The notes under the pieces were generated by a model. It was not told the DNA's origin, did not search any database, and was given only the letters and a program-made list of their open reading frames with translations. From Clavibacter michiganensis (GTDB lineage Bacteria > Actinomycetota > Actinomycetes > Actinomycetales > Microbacteriaceae): a DNA stretch of 64,000 nucleotides. Positions within the stretch are counted from its first letter, which is position 1, and each line of letters begins with the position of its first letter. Made by a program: the position numbers and the translations under genes. This document shows, one piece after another, positions 16,647-24,626 of this stretch. The stretch is taken from contig NZ_MDJZ01000011.1 of the NCBI RefSeq assembly GCF_002151125.1, positions 146,649 to 210,648 of the forward strand. The letters are read 5' to 3'.

Positions 16647-16856
16647 ATGGCAACCGACGTCGACTACGACCAGATCATCCGGGACTCCACCGAGCAGCTG
16701 CGCACGAAGTACCCGGACCGCCCGGAGGCGGAGCTGCGGGCGGTCGTGGAGGAGGAGCTGGCGACCCTCCGGGATGCGACCGTGCAGGACTACCTCTCCG
16801 TGCTCACCGTCCGCGCGGCGAAGAAGCGCATCAAGGTGGAGCGACGGGCCGACTGA
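16647..16856 (+). CDS. three-helix bundle dimerization-domain protein
   Basis: A 69-residue helical protein: IIRDSTEQLRTKYPDRPEAEL, VVEEELATLRD and VQDYLSVLTVRAAKKRIKVERR. This matches a small actinobacterial family described as a three-helix-bundle dimerization domain that ends in VxxFVPVLVER-type sequence. Often found near arsenic or metal genes in my memory, and here it is convergent with the arsenic operon. A GATGAT hexamer lies 6 nt before the ATG. Confidence 0.65.
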   Translation: MATDVDYDQIIRDSTEQLRTKYPDRPEAELRAVVEEELATLRDATVQDYLSVLTVRAAKKRIKVERRAD

Positions 16857-16885
16857 CCCGTACTCGCCCTGCGCCATCGCGCGGA

Positions 16886-18211
16886 TCACGCGCAGCAGCT
16901 CGACCCGTCGGATCCCGTGCCGATGCCGGTCGAGCACACCCCGGTCTCGGGGAGGACGAGGTGCACGCGCCGAGCGGCGTCGTGGTCGCCGGCGAGCTCG
17001 TCGGCGATGGAGCGCACCTGCTCGTAGCCGGTGGCGAGCAGGAACGTGGGTGCGCGGCCGTAGCTCTTCATGCCGGCGATGAAGAACCCGGGCTCCGGGT
17101 GGGCGAGCTCCGTGACGCCGTGGGCGGGCACCGTGCCGCAGGAGTGCAGGGCCGGGTCGATCAGCGGCGCGAGCAGGCGCGGCGCCTCGACGACCTCGTC
17201 CAGCGACAGCCGGATCTCGCGCAGCATCTCCAGGTCCGGGCGGAACCCGGTCGCGGCGACGACGACGTCGGCCTCGACCCGGTGCGGGGCGTTCCTCCGC
17301 CGCCCGATGAGCGCGACCCGGTCATCGTCGGCGGCGTCGACCCGGTCGATCTCGAACCGGTCGACGAGGGTGATGGCGCCCTGGCGGACGAGGTCGTGGA
17401 CGATCCCGCCGAGCGCGCCGCGCTCGGGCAGCTCATCCCCTGCGGATCCGGAGACGCGGACGGGGCTGGTGGAGCGGATCGCCCAGGTGATGGTGGTGCC
17501 GCGTTCCTCGCGGGCGAGGGCGGCGAGCTCGATGAGCGTGTTCGCGGCCGAGTGGCCGGCGCCGACCACGACCACGTGCCGGCCGGCGAACCGGTTCCAG
17601 TCCGCGCCCTGGACGTCGGGCAGGGCGTGGCTGATGCGGTCCGCGACCTCGGCCGGGACCGCGGGTGCGAGGCCGTCGGAGGTGAGGGGGTTGGGGGAGT
17701 CGTAGGTGCCGGAGGTGTCGATGACGGCCCGGGCGAGGACGTCCTCGGTCCCCGCGCCGGTGTCGAGGCGGAGGAGGAACGGGGCGGATGCGCGCCGGGC
17801 GGAGCGGGTGCGGTCCATGCCCTGCCGGCTGACCGCTCGCACGCGCGTCCCGTACCGGATCCGCGGGGCGAGCTCGGGCGTCGCCGCGAGCGGGCCGAGG
17901 TAGGCGTCGACGAGGTCGTGCCCGGTCGGCAGGCGCTTCGCCGCGGGTGCGTCCCAGCCGGCGGCGTCGAGGAGTCGTCCGGCGGCATCGTCGACGAGGT
18001 GCTCCCACGGGGAGAACAGGCGGGTGTGGCCCCACCCCCGGACCGCGGCGCCGGCGGTGCGGCCCGCTTCGTAGACGCGGACCTCGATTCCCCGCTCGAG
18101 CAGCTGCGCGGCCGCCGCGAGCCCGACGGGGCCCGCGCCGATGATCGCGACGGGCAGCCCGGCGAGCCGCCGCTCGTCCATGCGGGGCGGGACGGTGAGG
18201 GTCATCGACAT
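16886..18211 (-). CDS. FAD/NAD(P)-binding flavoprotein of the arsenic cassette (ArsO-like)
   Basis: A 441-residue flavin monooxygenase-like protein. The N-terminal FAD fold is VAIIGAGPVGLAAAAQLLERG, the second dinucleotide fold is VVVVGAGHSAANTLIEL, and ATGFRPD closes the domain. Last gene of the leftward acr3-arsC-flavoprotein run, 29 bp after arsC. The C-terminus ends GVCSTGIGTGSDGSSCCA: an adjacent Cys pair resembling the C-terminal vicinal Cys of mercuric reductase. ArsO-type proteins are linked to arsenic resistance but the reaction is not settled. AAGGAG upstream of the ATG. Confidence 0.8.
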   Translation of the reverse strand: MSMTLTVPPRMDERRLAGLPVAIIGAGPVGLAAAAQLLERGIEVRVYEAGRTAGAAVRGWGHTRLFSPWEHLVDDAAGRLLDAAGWDAPAAKRLPTGHDLVDAYLGPLAATPELAPRIRYGTRVRAVSRQGMDRTRSARRASAPFLLRLDTGAGTEDVLARAVIDTSGTYDSPNPLTSDGLAPAVPAEVADRISHALPDVQGADWNRFAGRHVVVVGAGHSAANTLIELAALAREERGTTITWAIRSTSPVRVSGSAGDELPERGALGGIVHDLVRQGAITLVDRFEIDRVDAADDDRVALIGRRRNAPHRVEADVVVAATGFRPDLEMLREIRLSLDEVVEAPRLLAPLIDPALHSCGTVPAHGVTELAHPEPGFFIAGMKSYGRAPTFLLATGYEQVRSIADELAGDHDAARRVHLVLPETGVCSTGIGTGSDGSSCCA

Positions 18212-18240
18212 CCGCTGCTCCTTCGTGGGTGGCCTGCGGG

Positions 18241-18666
18241 TCAGCGGGTCGCGGGCAGGAGCTCGGCGAGGAGCTGCTGCACACGGCCCTTGATGTCGTC
18301 GCGGATGGGGCGGACCTCGTCGAGGCCCTTGCCCTTGGGGTCGGTGAGCTCCCAGTCCTCGTACCTCTTGCCGGGGAAGATCGGGCAGACGTCGCCGCAG
18401 CCCATCGTGATGACGACGTCGGAGTCCCTCACCTGCTCGGTGGTCATCAGCTGCGGGACGGCCCGGGAGATGTCGATGCCCTCCTCGGCCATGGCCTGGA
18501 TCGCGACCGGGTTGATCTGGTCGCCGGGCTCGGATCCGCCGGAGCGGACCTGCACGGCGCCGCCGGAGAGCTCGCGCATGTACCCGGCGGCCATCTGCGA
18601 GCGGCCGGCGTTGTGGATGCAGACGAACAGGACGGTCGGGGCAGCGGTGGTGGTGGTGTCGGTCAT
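18241..18666 (-). CDS. arsC: arsenate reductase ArsC (low-molecular-weight phosphatase fold)
   Basis: A 141-residue arsenate reductase. The P-loop is C16-IHNAG-R22 in FVCIHNAGRSQ, and the resolving Cys lie in TMGCGDVCPIFPGKRYEDW, the pattern of thioredoxin- or mycothiol-coupled ArsC. It reduces arsenate to arsenite in the cytosol, which the upstream Acr3 exports. AGGAGC lies before the ATG. Between acr3 and the flavoprotein, all leftward with short gaps, so one operon. Confidence 0.95.
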   Translation of the reverse strand: MTDTTTTAAPTVLFVCIHNAGRSQMAAGYMRELSGGAVQVRSGGSEPGDQINPVAIQAMAEEGIDISRAVPQLMTTEQVRDSDVVITMGCGDVCPIFPGKRYEDWELTDPKGKGLDEVRPIRDDIKGRVQQLLAELLPATR

Positions 18667-18696
18667 CGGGAGCTCCTTGACGTGTGCGGTGCGGGG

Positions 18697-19806
18697 TCAG
18701 GCCCGGTCGGCGACCGGGTCGAGCGCGGGGGCGGCATCGGCCGCGTCGGGCGTGCGGGCGGGGAACAGGCGCGGACGCAGCCACAGGGCCGCGTAGACGA
18801 GGGCGAGCAGCGCCGGCACCTCGATCAGCGGGCCGACGATCCCCGCGAGCGCCTGCCCGGAGGTCGCGCCGAAGGTCCCGATGGCGACCGCGATGGCGAG
18901 CTCGAAGTTGTTGCCCGCGGCGGTGAAGGCGAGGGTCGTGGTGCGCTCGTAGCCGAGGCCCACGGCCTTGCCGAGCAGGAACCCGACGAGGAACGTGACC
19001 GCGAAGTAGATCACCAGCGGGATCGCGATGCGGACGACGTCGAGTGGCCGGTCGATGACCTGCTGCCCCTGCAGGGCGAACAGCATGACGATCGTGAACA
19101 GCAGCCCGTAGAGCGCGAACGGCCCGACCTTGGGCAGGAACCGGTCCTCGTACCAGGCGCGGCCCTTCGCGCGCTCGCCGACGCGGCGGGACAGGTAGCC
19201 GGCGAGCAGCGGGATCCCGAGGAACACCAGCACGGATGCGGTGATCGCCCAGAACGAGAACTCCGCGCTCGTGGTCGCGAGTCCCAGCCAGGACGGCAGG
19301 AGCTGGAGGTAGAACCAGCCCAGCGCGCCGAACGCGAGGACCTGGAAGACGCTGTTGACCGCGACGAGGAACGCGGCCGCCTCCCGGTCGCCGCAGGCGA
19401 GGTCGTTCCAGATCAGCACCATCGCGATGCAGCGCGCGAGGCCGACGACGATCAGGCCCGTCCGGTACTCCGGCAGGTCCGGGAGCAGCAGCCACGCGAG
19501 GGCGAACATCAGGGCGGGGCCGACGATCCAGTTCATGGCGAGCGAGGAGATCAGCAGCCGCCGGTCGCCGGCGACCTGGCGGGCGTCGGAGTAGCGGACC
19601 TTCGCGAGCACCGGGTACATCATCACCAGCAGGCCGACCGCGATCGGCACGCTGATGGATCCGACGCTGAACGCGTGGAGCGCCTCGCCGACCGCCGGCG
19701 CGAAGACGGCGAGCAGGAGGCCGGCGCCCATCGCGGCGAGGATCCACACCGGCAGCAGCCGGTCGGTGGTGCCGAGGCGGGCGGGGGCGGGAGCAGGGGA
19801 GGGCAT
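18697..19806 (-). CDS. acr3: ACR3-family arsenite efflux permease
   Basis: A 369-residue bile/arsenite/riboflavin transporter family permease of the ACR3 type with ten helices. Landmarks: GLLVMMYPVLAKVRY, MNWIVGPALMFALAW, GLIVVGLARCIAMVLIWNDLACGD with the essential Cys, and TAAGNNFELAIAVAIGTFG. It exports arsenite. The start chosen (MPSPAPAP) lies about 50 nt downstream of the inferred transcription start; an ATG at 19842 in the same frame is possible but sits in the operator and has no Shine-Dalgarno. Confidence 0.9.
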   Translation of the reverse strand: MPSPAPAPARLGTTDRLLPVWILAAMGAGLLLAVFAPAVGEALHAFSVGSISVPIAVGLLVMMYPVLAKVRYSDARQVAGDRRLLISSLAMNWIVGPALMFALAWLLLPDLPEYRTGLIVVGLARCIAMVLIWNDLACGDREAAAFLVAVNSVFQVLAFGALGWFYLQLLPSWLGLATTSAEFSFWAITASVLVFLGIPLLAGYLSRRVGERAKGRAWYEDRFLPKVGPFALYGLLFTIVMLFALQGQQVIDRPLDVVRIAIPLVIYFAVTFLVGFLLGKAVGLGYERTTTLAFTAAGNNFELAIAVAIGTFGATSGQALAGIVGPLIEVPALLALVYAALWLRPRLFPARTPDAADAAPALDPVADRA

Positions 19807-19840
19807 CGAGGGGTGTCGCGTCTTCCGGTCGGCGGGAGGC

Positions 19841-19892
19841 ATCGACGTGCGTCGATGATGCGAGCATAGCCATCGCATCGACGCGTGTCGAT
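19841..19892. promoter_or_regulatory. bidirectional ars promoter with two ArsR operators
   Basis: Two related palindromes, ATCGACGTGCGTCGAT (19841-19856) and ATCGACGCGTGTCGAT (19877-19892), 36 bp centre to centre. Leftward promoter: -35 TCGACA (19886-19891), 17-bp spacer, -10 TATGCT (19863-19868). Rightward promoter: -35 TCGACG (19842-19847), 17-bp spacer, -10 CATAGC (19865-19870). The two -10 boxes overlap, and each operator covers one promoter's -35 and the other's start region. Confidence 0.7.
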
Positions 19893-19911
19893 GTGTGGGA
19901 GGATCGACCGC

Positions 19912-20262
19912 ATGGCCGTCCTCGACATGCTCCCCATCACCGACGTGGCGGCGTGCTGCGCGCCCCTCACCCGGGAGGCGATGGGCGCCGAGAACGCCGA
20001 GAAGCTCGCCCGGTCGCTGCGCGCGATCGCGGATCCGGCCCGGCTCCGGCTCATCTCGATGGTCGCCGCGCACGACGGCCAGGAGGCGTGCGTCTGCGAC
20101 CTCACCGAGCCCCTCGGGCTCGGCCAGTCGACCGTGTCGCACCACCTCAAGGTCCTCGTCGACGCCGGCATCCTGACCCGCGACAAGCGCGGCACGTGGG
20201 CCTACTACCGGCTCGTCCCGGGCGCGCTCGATTCCCTCGCCGGCCTCATCGCCACCGTCTGA
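19912..20262 (+). CDS. arsR: arsenite-responsive repressor ArsR
   Basis: A 116-residue ArsR/SmtB winged-helix repressor. Adjacent Cys15-Cys16 near the N-terminus (VAACCAPL) match the C15-C16 pair used by Corynebacterium glutamicum ArsR, and [11 protein letters not shown] holds Cys60 and Cys62 at the start of the DNA-binding region. The recognition helix is [22 protein letters not shown] lies 9 nt before the ATG. Divergent from acr3-arsC-flavoprotein, with two palindromic operators between; arsenite binding should release both promoters. Confidence 0.93.
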   Translation: MAVLDMLPITDVAACCAPLTREAMGAENAEKLARSLRAIADPARLRLISMVAAHDGQEACVCDLTEPLGLGQSTVSHHLKVLVDAGILTRDKRGTWAYYRLVPGALDSLAGLIATV

Positions 20263-20339
20263 GGCTCGGCCTCGCGGGGCAGGGCGTCGCTCCGGGGGAT
20301 GGCGAGAGCGCACCGACGGAGGACGGGGCCGGCGGTGGA

Positions 20340-20345
20340 TACGCT
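20340..20345 (+). promoter_or_regulatory. probable -10 of prpDB
   Basis: TACGCT about 65 nt before the prpD ATG, in the short gap after arsR. No clear -35. Confidence 0.35.
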
Positions 20346-20410
20346 GGACCGGTGCCGCGCGGACGGGGCCAGGAGCCCTCCGCGACAGGCGCCCGACCGT
20401 GAGGAAGAGC

Positions 20411-21961
20411 ATGCAGATCCACCGCGTCCGCGTCCACCGCAGCGACGAGGCCCTGCCTCCCGGGGAGCAGCTGGCGGGGCGCATCGCCGCCGTCGCCGCC
20501 GACCCCGTGGAGGTCGACGCCGACGTCACCGAGATGATCGTCAACCGCATCATCGACAACGCCGCCGTCGCGACCGCATCGCTCACCCGCGCGCCCGTCG
20601 TCGCGGCGCGCGCGCAGGCCCTCGCGCACGGGCCGTCCACCGGCGGCGCGGGTGCGACCGTCGTGGGCGCGGATCCCGCCACCCGCGTGAGCGCCGAGTG
20701 GGCCGCCTGGGCGAACGGCGTGGCCGTGCGCGAGCTCGACTACCACGACACCTTCCTCGCCGCGGAGTACTCGCACCCGGGCGACAACATCCCGCCGATC
20801 CTCGCCGCCGCCCAGCACGCCGCCGCGGCGGGACGCCCCGACGGCCGCGCGCTCACGGGCGCCGACGTGGTCCGCGGCATCGCGACCGGCTACGAGATCC
20901 AGGTCGACCTCGTGAAAGCGATTAGCCTGCACGCGCACAAGATCGACCACGTCGCGCACCTCGGCCCGTCGGCCGCCGCGGGCATCGGCACGCTCCTCGG
21001 GCTGGATCAGGAGACGGTCTTCCAGGCGATCGGCCAGGCCCTCCACACCACGACCGCCACGCGCCAGTCGCGCAAGGGCGCCATCAGCACGTGGAAGGCG
21101 CACGCGCCCGCGTTCGCCGGGAAGATGGCCGTCGAGGCGATCGACCGGGCGATGCGCGGCCAGACGAGCCCCACCCCCATCTACGAGGGCGAGGACGGCG
21201 TGATCGCCTGGCTGCTCGACGGCCCCGACGCCGGCTACGACGTCCCGCTGCCGGCGCCCGGCGAGGCCAAGCGGGCGATCCTCGACACGTACACGAAGGA
21301 GCACTCGGCCGAGTACCAGGCGCAGGCGTGGATCGACCTCGCGCGCCGCCTGCACCACGCGCACCCCGTGCTCGCGGACGCGGACGCGATCGACCGCGTC
21401 GTCATCCACTCGTCGCACCACACGCACGTCGTCATCGGATCCGGCGCGAACGACCCGCAGAAGTACGACCCGCGCGCCAGCCGCGAGACGCTCGACCACT
21501 CGATCCCGTACATCTTCACCGTCGCGCTGCAGGACGGCGCCTGGCACCACGTCGACTCGTACGCGCCCGAGCGCGCCGGCCGCCCCGACACGGTGGACCT
21601 CTGGCGCCGCGTCACCACGACCGAGGACCCGGAGTGGACCCGCAGGTACCACTCCATGGATCCGGCCGAGAAGGCGTTCGGCGGCCGGGTGGAGATCCGG
21701 CTGACCGACGGCTCGACCATCGTCGACGAGATCGCCGTCGCCGACGCGCACCCGCTCGGCGCCCGGCCGTTCGCGCGCGCCGACTACGTGGCCAAGCTCC
21801 GCACGCTGGCAGACGGCGTGCTCGAGGATGCCGAGGTCGACCGCTTCCTCGCGCTCGTCGAGCGCCTGCCCGAGCTCACCGCCGACGAGCTCGCCGGCCT
21901 CACCGTCACCGCACGACCCGGCCTCCTCGACGGCGCCGGCTCCCCGAAGGGACTCCTCTAG
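20411..21961 (+). CDS. prpD: 2-methylcitrate dehydratase PrpD
   Basis: A 516-residue MmgE/PrpD-family enzyme that dehydrates 2-methylcitrate in the methylcitrate cycle of propionyl-CoA breakdown. Landmarks: [29 protein letters not shown], the [18 protein letters not shown] region, [21 protein letters not shown], and [17 protein letters not shown]. The ATG is chosen for GAGGAAG just upstream; a GTG 12 nt earlier lacks one. Its TAG overlaps the prpB GTG by one base, so the two are coupled. Confidence 0.93.
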   Translation: MQIHRVRVHRSDEALPPGEQLAGRIAAVAADPVEVDADVTEMIVNRIIDNAAVATASLTRAPVVAARAQALAHGPSTGGAGATVVGADPATRVSAEWAAWANGVAVRELDYHDTFLAAEYSHPGDNIPPILAAAQHAAAAGRPDGRALTGADVVRGIATGYEIQVDLVKAISLHAHKIDHVAHLGPSAAAGIGTLLGLDQETVFQAIGQALHTTTATRQSRKGAISTWKAHAPAFAGKMAVEAIDRAMRGQTSPTPIYEGEDGVIAWLLDGPDAGYDVPLPAPGEAKRAILDTYTKEHSAEYQAQAWIDLARRLHHAHPVLADADAIDRVVIHSSHHTHVVIGSGANDPQKYDPRASRETLDHSIPYIFTVALQDGAWHHVDSYAPERAGRPDTVDLWRRVTTTEDPEWTRRYHSMDPAEKAFGGRVEIRLTDGSTIVDEIAVADAHPLGARPFARADYVAKLRTLADGVLEDAEVDRFLALVERLPELTADELAGLTVTARPGLLDGAGSPKGLL

Positions 21962-22875
21962 TGCTGCACTCCACCCTCACCTCCGCCGCCAAGCGCCGCG
22001 CGTTCCGCGAGCGCCTCGCGTCCGGCGAGCTGCTCCGGATGCCCGGCGCGTTCAACCCGCTGTCGGCCCGCCTCATCCAGGACAAGGGCATGGACGGCGT
22101 CTACATCTCCGGCGCCGTGCTCTCGGCGGATCTCGGCCTGCCGGACATCGGCCTCACCACGCTCACCGAGGTGGCCGGGCGCTCGCAGCAGATCGCGCGC
22201 GTCACCGACCTGCCGTGCCTCGTGGACGCGGACACGGGCTTCGGCGAGCCGATGAACGTCGCCCGCACGGTGCAGATGCTCGAGGACGCCGGCGTCGCGG
22301 GCCTCCACATCGAGGACCAGGTGAACCCCAAGCGCTGCGGGCACCTCGACGGCAAGCAGGTGGTCGACGAGTCGACCGCGCTGAAGCGGATCCGCGCGGC
22401 CGTCGACGCCCGCCGCGACCCGGACCTGCTGGTCATGGCCCGCACCGACGTGCGCGGTGTCGACGGGATGGCGGCGGCCGTCGACCGGGCGAAGGCTCTC
22501 GTGGATGCCGGCGCCGACGCGATCTTCCCCGAGGCGATGGCGGACCTCGCCGAGTTCGAGGCGATGCGCGCCGCGGTGGACGTGCCGATCCTCGCCAACA
22601 TGACCGAGTTCGGGAAGAGCGAGCTGTTCACGACGCAGCAGCTCGCCGACGTGGGCGTCGACATCGTCATCTACCCGGTCTCGCTCCTGCGCCTCGCGAT
22701 GGGCGCCGCCGAGCGCGGCCTGGACGCGATCCTCGAGGAGGGCACGCTGGCCTCGAAGGTGCCGGAGATGCAGACCCGCGCGCGCCTCTACGAGCTGCTC
22801 GACTACGCGGGCTACAGCGCGTTCGACGAGGACGTGTTCACGTTCACGCTGGAGGGGAACCGCGGCGGGGCGTGA
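21961..22875 (+). CDS. prpB: methylisocitrate lyase PrpB
   Basis: A 304-residue isocitrate-lyase-superfamily enzyme cleaving 2-methylisocitrate to pyruvate and succinate. Visible: GVYISGAVLSADLGLPDIGLTT, DADTGFGEP with Mg-binding Asp, GLHIEDQVNPKRCGHLDGK with the catalytic KRCGH, and PEAMADLAEFE. GTG start overlapping the prpD stop (TAGTG). Third cycle enzyme PrpC is encoded 3.5 kb downstream rather than next to it. Confidence 0.95.
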   Translation: MLHSTLTSAAKRRAFRERLASGELLRMPGAFNPLSARLIQDKGMDGVYISGAVLSADLGLPDIGLTTLTEVAGRSQQIARVTDLPCLVDADTGFGEPMNVARTVQMLEDAGVAGLHIEDQVNPKRCGHLDGKQVVDESTALKRIRAAVDARRDPDLLVMARTDVRGVDGMAAAVDRAKALVDAGADAIFPEAMADLAEFEAMRAAVDVPILANMTEFGKSELFTTQQLADVGVDIVIYPVSLLRLAMGAAERGLDAILEEGTLASKVPEMQTRARLYELLDYAGYSAFDEDVFTFTLEGNRGGA

Positions 22876-23034
22876 TGCCTGGTCGCGCTCGTCGAGTCCG
22901 TGGAGGGACCCGTCGAGCGCGAGGCCGAGGGCGAGCACGGCCAGCAGCATCCCCATGCCGACCGATGCGAGGACGTCCGCCGCGCGGCTGACCGCGCGCA
23001 CCCCGCCGGATCGGGCGGCGGGGGCGGCAGGCAT
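22876..23034 (-). other. possible small membrane-protein fragment
   Basis: The 279 bp between prpB and the next lipoprotein gene has no supported gene. On the minus strand from an ATG at 23034 a frame reads MPAAPAARSGGVRAVS then VLASVGMGMLLAVLALGLAL, a believable membrane helix, but it has no Shine-Dalgarno and runs without stop antisense into prpB. It may be a chance frame or a broken gene. Confidence 0.2.
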
Positions 23035-23154
23035 CCGGCGAGGCTAGCCGCGGGCCGGCCGCGGCAGGCCGGAGCGTGCACACGCGCGCCACCCGGATCG
23101 GGGGTTCCGTCGCCCTGGGCGGGCGTGGTCGACTGGTCGCGACGACGGGGACCC

Positions 23155-23658
23155 ATGCGACGAGCGCCAGCACCAGCATCAGCACGTGCGCGGACCGTCG
23201 CGGGCGCGCTCGCGGCGGTGGCCGTCCTCGGCGTCAGCCTCGCGGGCTGCTCCACCGGCCCCGCGGCGGACCCCGTGCGCGCCGACGCCGATGCCCCACC
23301 CGGCTCAGCCGAGATCGCCACCTACCTCGACGACGGCGGCGCCATGGAGGCGCTCCTGACCGGCACGCTCGTCGAGCGCGACGGCTGCCTCTACCTCGAG
23401 ACGCCGGGCTACGCACCCGACGGCGGCTCCGCCTACTGGCTGCCGATCCTCCCCGAGCGGACGACCCGCTGGGACGGGACGACCCTGACCCTCGGCGACG
23501 AGTCCCACCGGGTCGGCGACGAGGTCAGCCTGGGCGGCGGCGCGTCCTCCGAGCCGACGTCACCGTACGACCTCTCCGGCCAGGAGGGGATCCCGGACGC
23601 CTGCAGCACGGAGTACGCGTGGCTCGCCGGGCCACCGCGGGAGCCGGCTGCCGGATGA
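23155..23658 (+). CDS. putative lipoprotein
   Basis: A 167-residue secreted protein: Arg-containing N-region, hydrophobic VAGALAAVAVLGVSLAGC with the lipobox LAGC at about residue 32, then an acidic extracytoplasmic domain with EALLTGTLVERDGCLYLET and a later DACSTEYAWL, two Cys likely disulfide-bonded. The EGTLVxxxGCLxLE pattern is common in small actinobacterial lipoproteins. Its stop overlaps the ATG of the DUF3021-type gene by 4 bp. Confidence 0.75.
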   Translation: MRRAPAPASARARTVAGALAAVAVLGVSLAGCSTGPAADPVRADADAPPGSAEIATYLDDGGAMEALLTGTLVERDGCLYLETPGYAPDGGSAYWLPILPERTTRWDGTTLTLGDESHRVGDEVSLGGGASSEPTSPYDLSGQEGIPDACSTEYAWLAGPPREPAAG

Positions 23659-24092
23659 CCCGCGACTCCGGCGACTCCGGCGAGGCCGCCGCCGCGCCCC
23701 GTCCGCGCCTGCTCCTCCGCGCCGCGCTCCTCGCCGGGATCCCGCTGGTCGTCATGACGGCGATCGGCACGTACCTCCTGGCAGACGGCCAGGCCGCCGA
23801 CGGTCGTTCGACCCTCGCGGTCGGCGTCATCGTCGCGGCGACCGCCTCCGGCTCGCTCCTCTACCAGGTGGGCGGCTGGAGCCTCACGCGGCAGTCGGTC
23901 ACGCACTTCGCGCTCATGCTCGTGACCGTCCTCCCGGCGCTCCTGATGAGCGGCTGGTTCCCGGTGGACACCGCGGGCGGCGTGCTCGCGGTCGTCGGGA
24001 TCTTCCTCGCCGCGGGCGTCGTGCTCTGGTCGACGCTCTTCCTCGTGATGACGGCGGTCGAGCGGCGGCGGACGGCACGCGCCTCGGCGTGA
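23655..24092 (+). CDS. DUF3021 family membrane protein
   Basis: A 145-residue protein with four helices (LLAGIPLVVMTAIGTYLLA, GVIVAATASGSLLYQ, THFALMLVTVLPALLMSGW, VLAVVGIFLAAGVVLWSTLFLVM). The order and the WSLTRQSVTHFALML segment match DUF3021, a family often found beside LytTR regulators in Firmicutes; no such regulator is here. Coupled to the upstream lipoprotein by an ATGA overlap. Function unknown. Confidence 0.75.
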   Translation: MTRDSGDSGEAAAAPRPRLLLRAALLAGIPLVVMTAIGTYLLADGQAADGRSTLAVGVIVAATASGSLLYQVGGWSLTRQSVTHFALMLVTVLPALLMSGWFPVDTAGGVLAVVGIFLAAGVVLWSTLFLVMTAVERRRTARASA

Positions 24093-24107
24093 TCCGTCGT
24101 CCGCGTC

Positions 24108-24602
24108 TCAGAGGCGGACGACGCGGTACGTCTCGTCGACCGCGAACCCCGCGCGCGCGTAGAGCGGCAGTGCACGTGCGCTGGAGTGCACGCGGACGTA
24201 CCGGCAGCCGCGCGCCCGGGCGTCGTCCAGCAGCGCCGCCACGAGGCGCGCGCCCGTCCCCGACCCGCGGAGCGCCGGCAGGACGTAGACGGACTGGACG
24301 TCGCCGGACACCCGGCTCAGGTCGTCCGGCGTCGGCGGGCGGTGCGTGAGGGCCAGCCACGCCATGCCGACCACCTCGCCGTCCGCCTCCGCGACGACGC
24401 ACCGGTGCGTGTCGGGGTGCGCCGCGGCGAAGGCGGCCGTCGCCGCGACGTAGCCGGCCTGATCGGTCGCGGGCGCCGTCCCGGACTCCTCGACCGTCCA
24501 TCGCCAGCGCAGCTCCGCGACGCGTCGCATGTCCTCGGCTCGGGCGGCGCGGATGGTGACGTCCGGATGCGCGGCGGCCGTCAGGTCGGGGTGATCGCTC
24601 AT
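24108..24602 (-). CDS. GNAT family N-acetyltransferase
   Basis: A 164-residue Gcn5-type acetyltransferase. The acetyl-CoA motif is VQSVYVLPALRGSGTGARLVAALLDDAR, with the RGSGTG pyrophosphate loop, preceded by VVAEADGEVVGMAWLAL and followed by RVHSSARALPLYARAGF. Substrate not predictable. It lies 24 bp downstream of, and in the same direction as, the flavoprotein gene, so co-transcription is plausible. Confidence 0.9.
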   Translation of the reverse strand: MSDHPDLTAAAHPDVTIRAARAEDMRRVAELRWRWTVEESGTAPATDQAGYVAATAAFAAAHPDTHRCVVAEADGEVVGMAWLALTHRPPTPDDLSRVSGDVQSVYVLPALRGSGTGARLVAALLDDARARGCRYVRVHSSARALPLYARAGFAVDETYRVVRL

Positions 24603-24626
24603 GACACGAAGCTCGGCGACGCCGCG

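Noticed and set aside
22812..23321. Minus-strand frames overlapping the end of prpB and the lipoprotein gene
   Set aside because: Both flanking plus-strand genes are well supported, and the antisense frames lack start signals.
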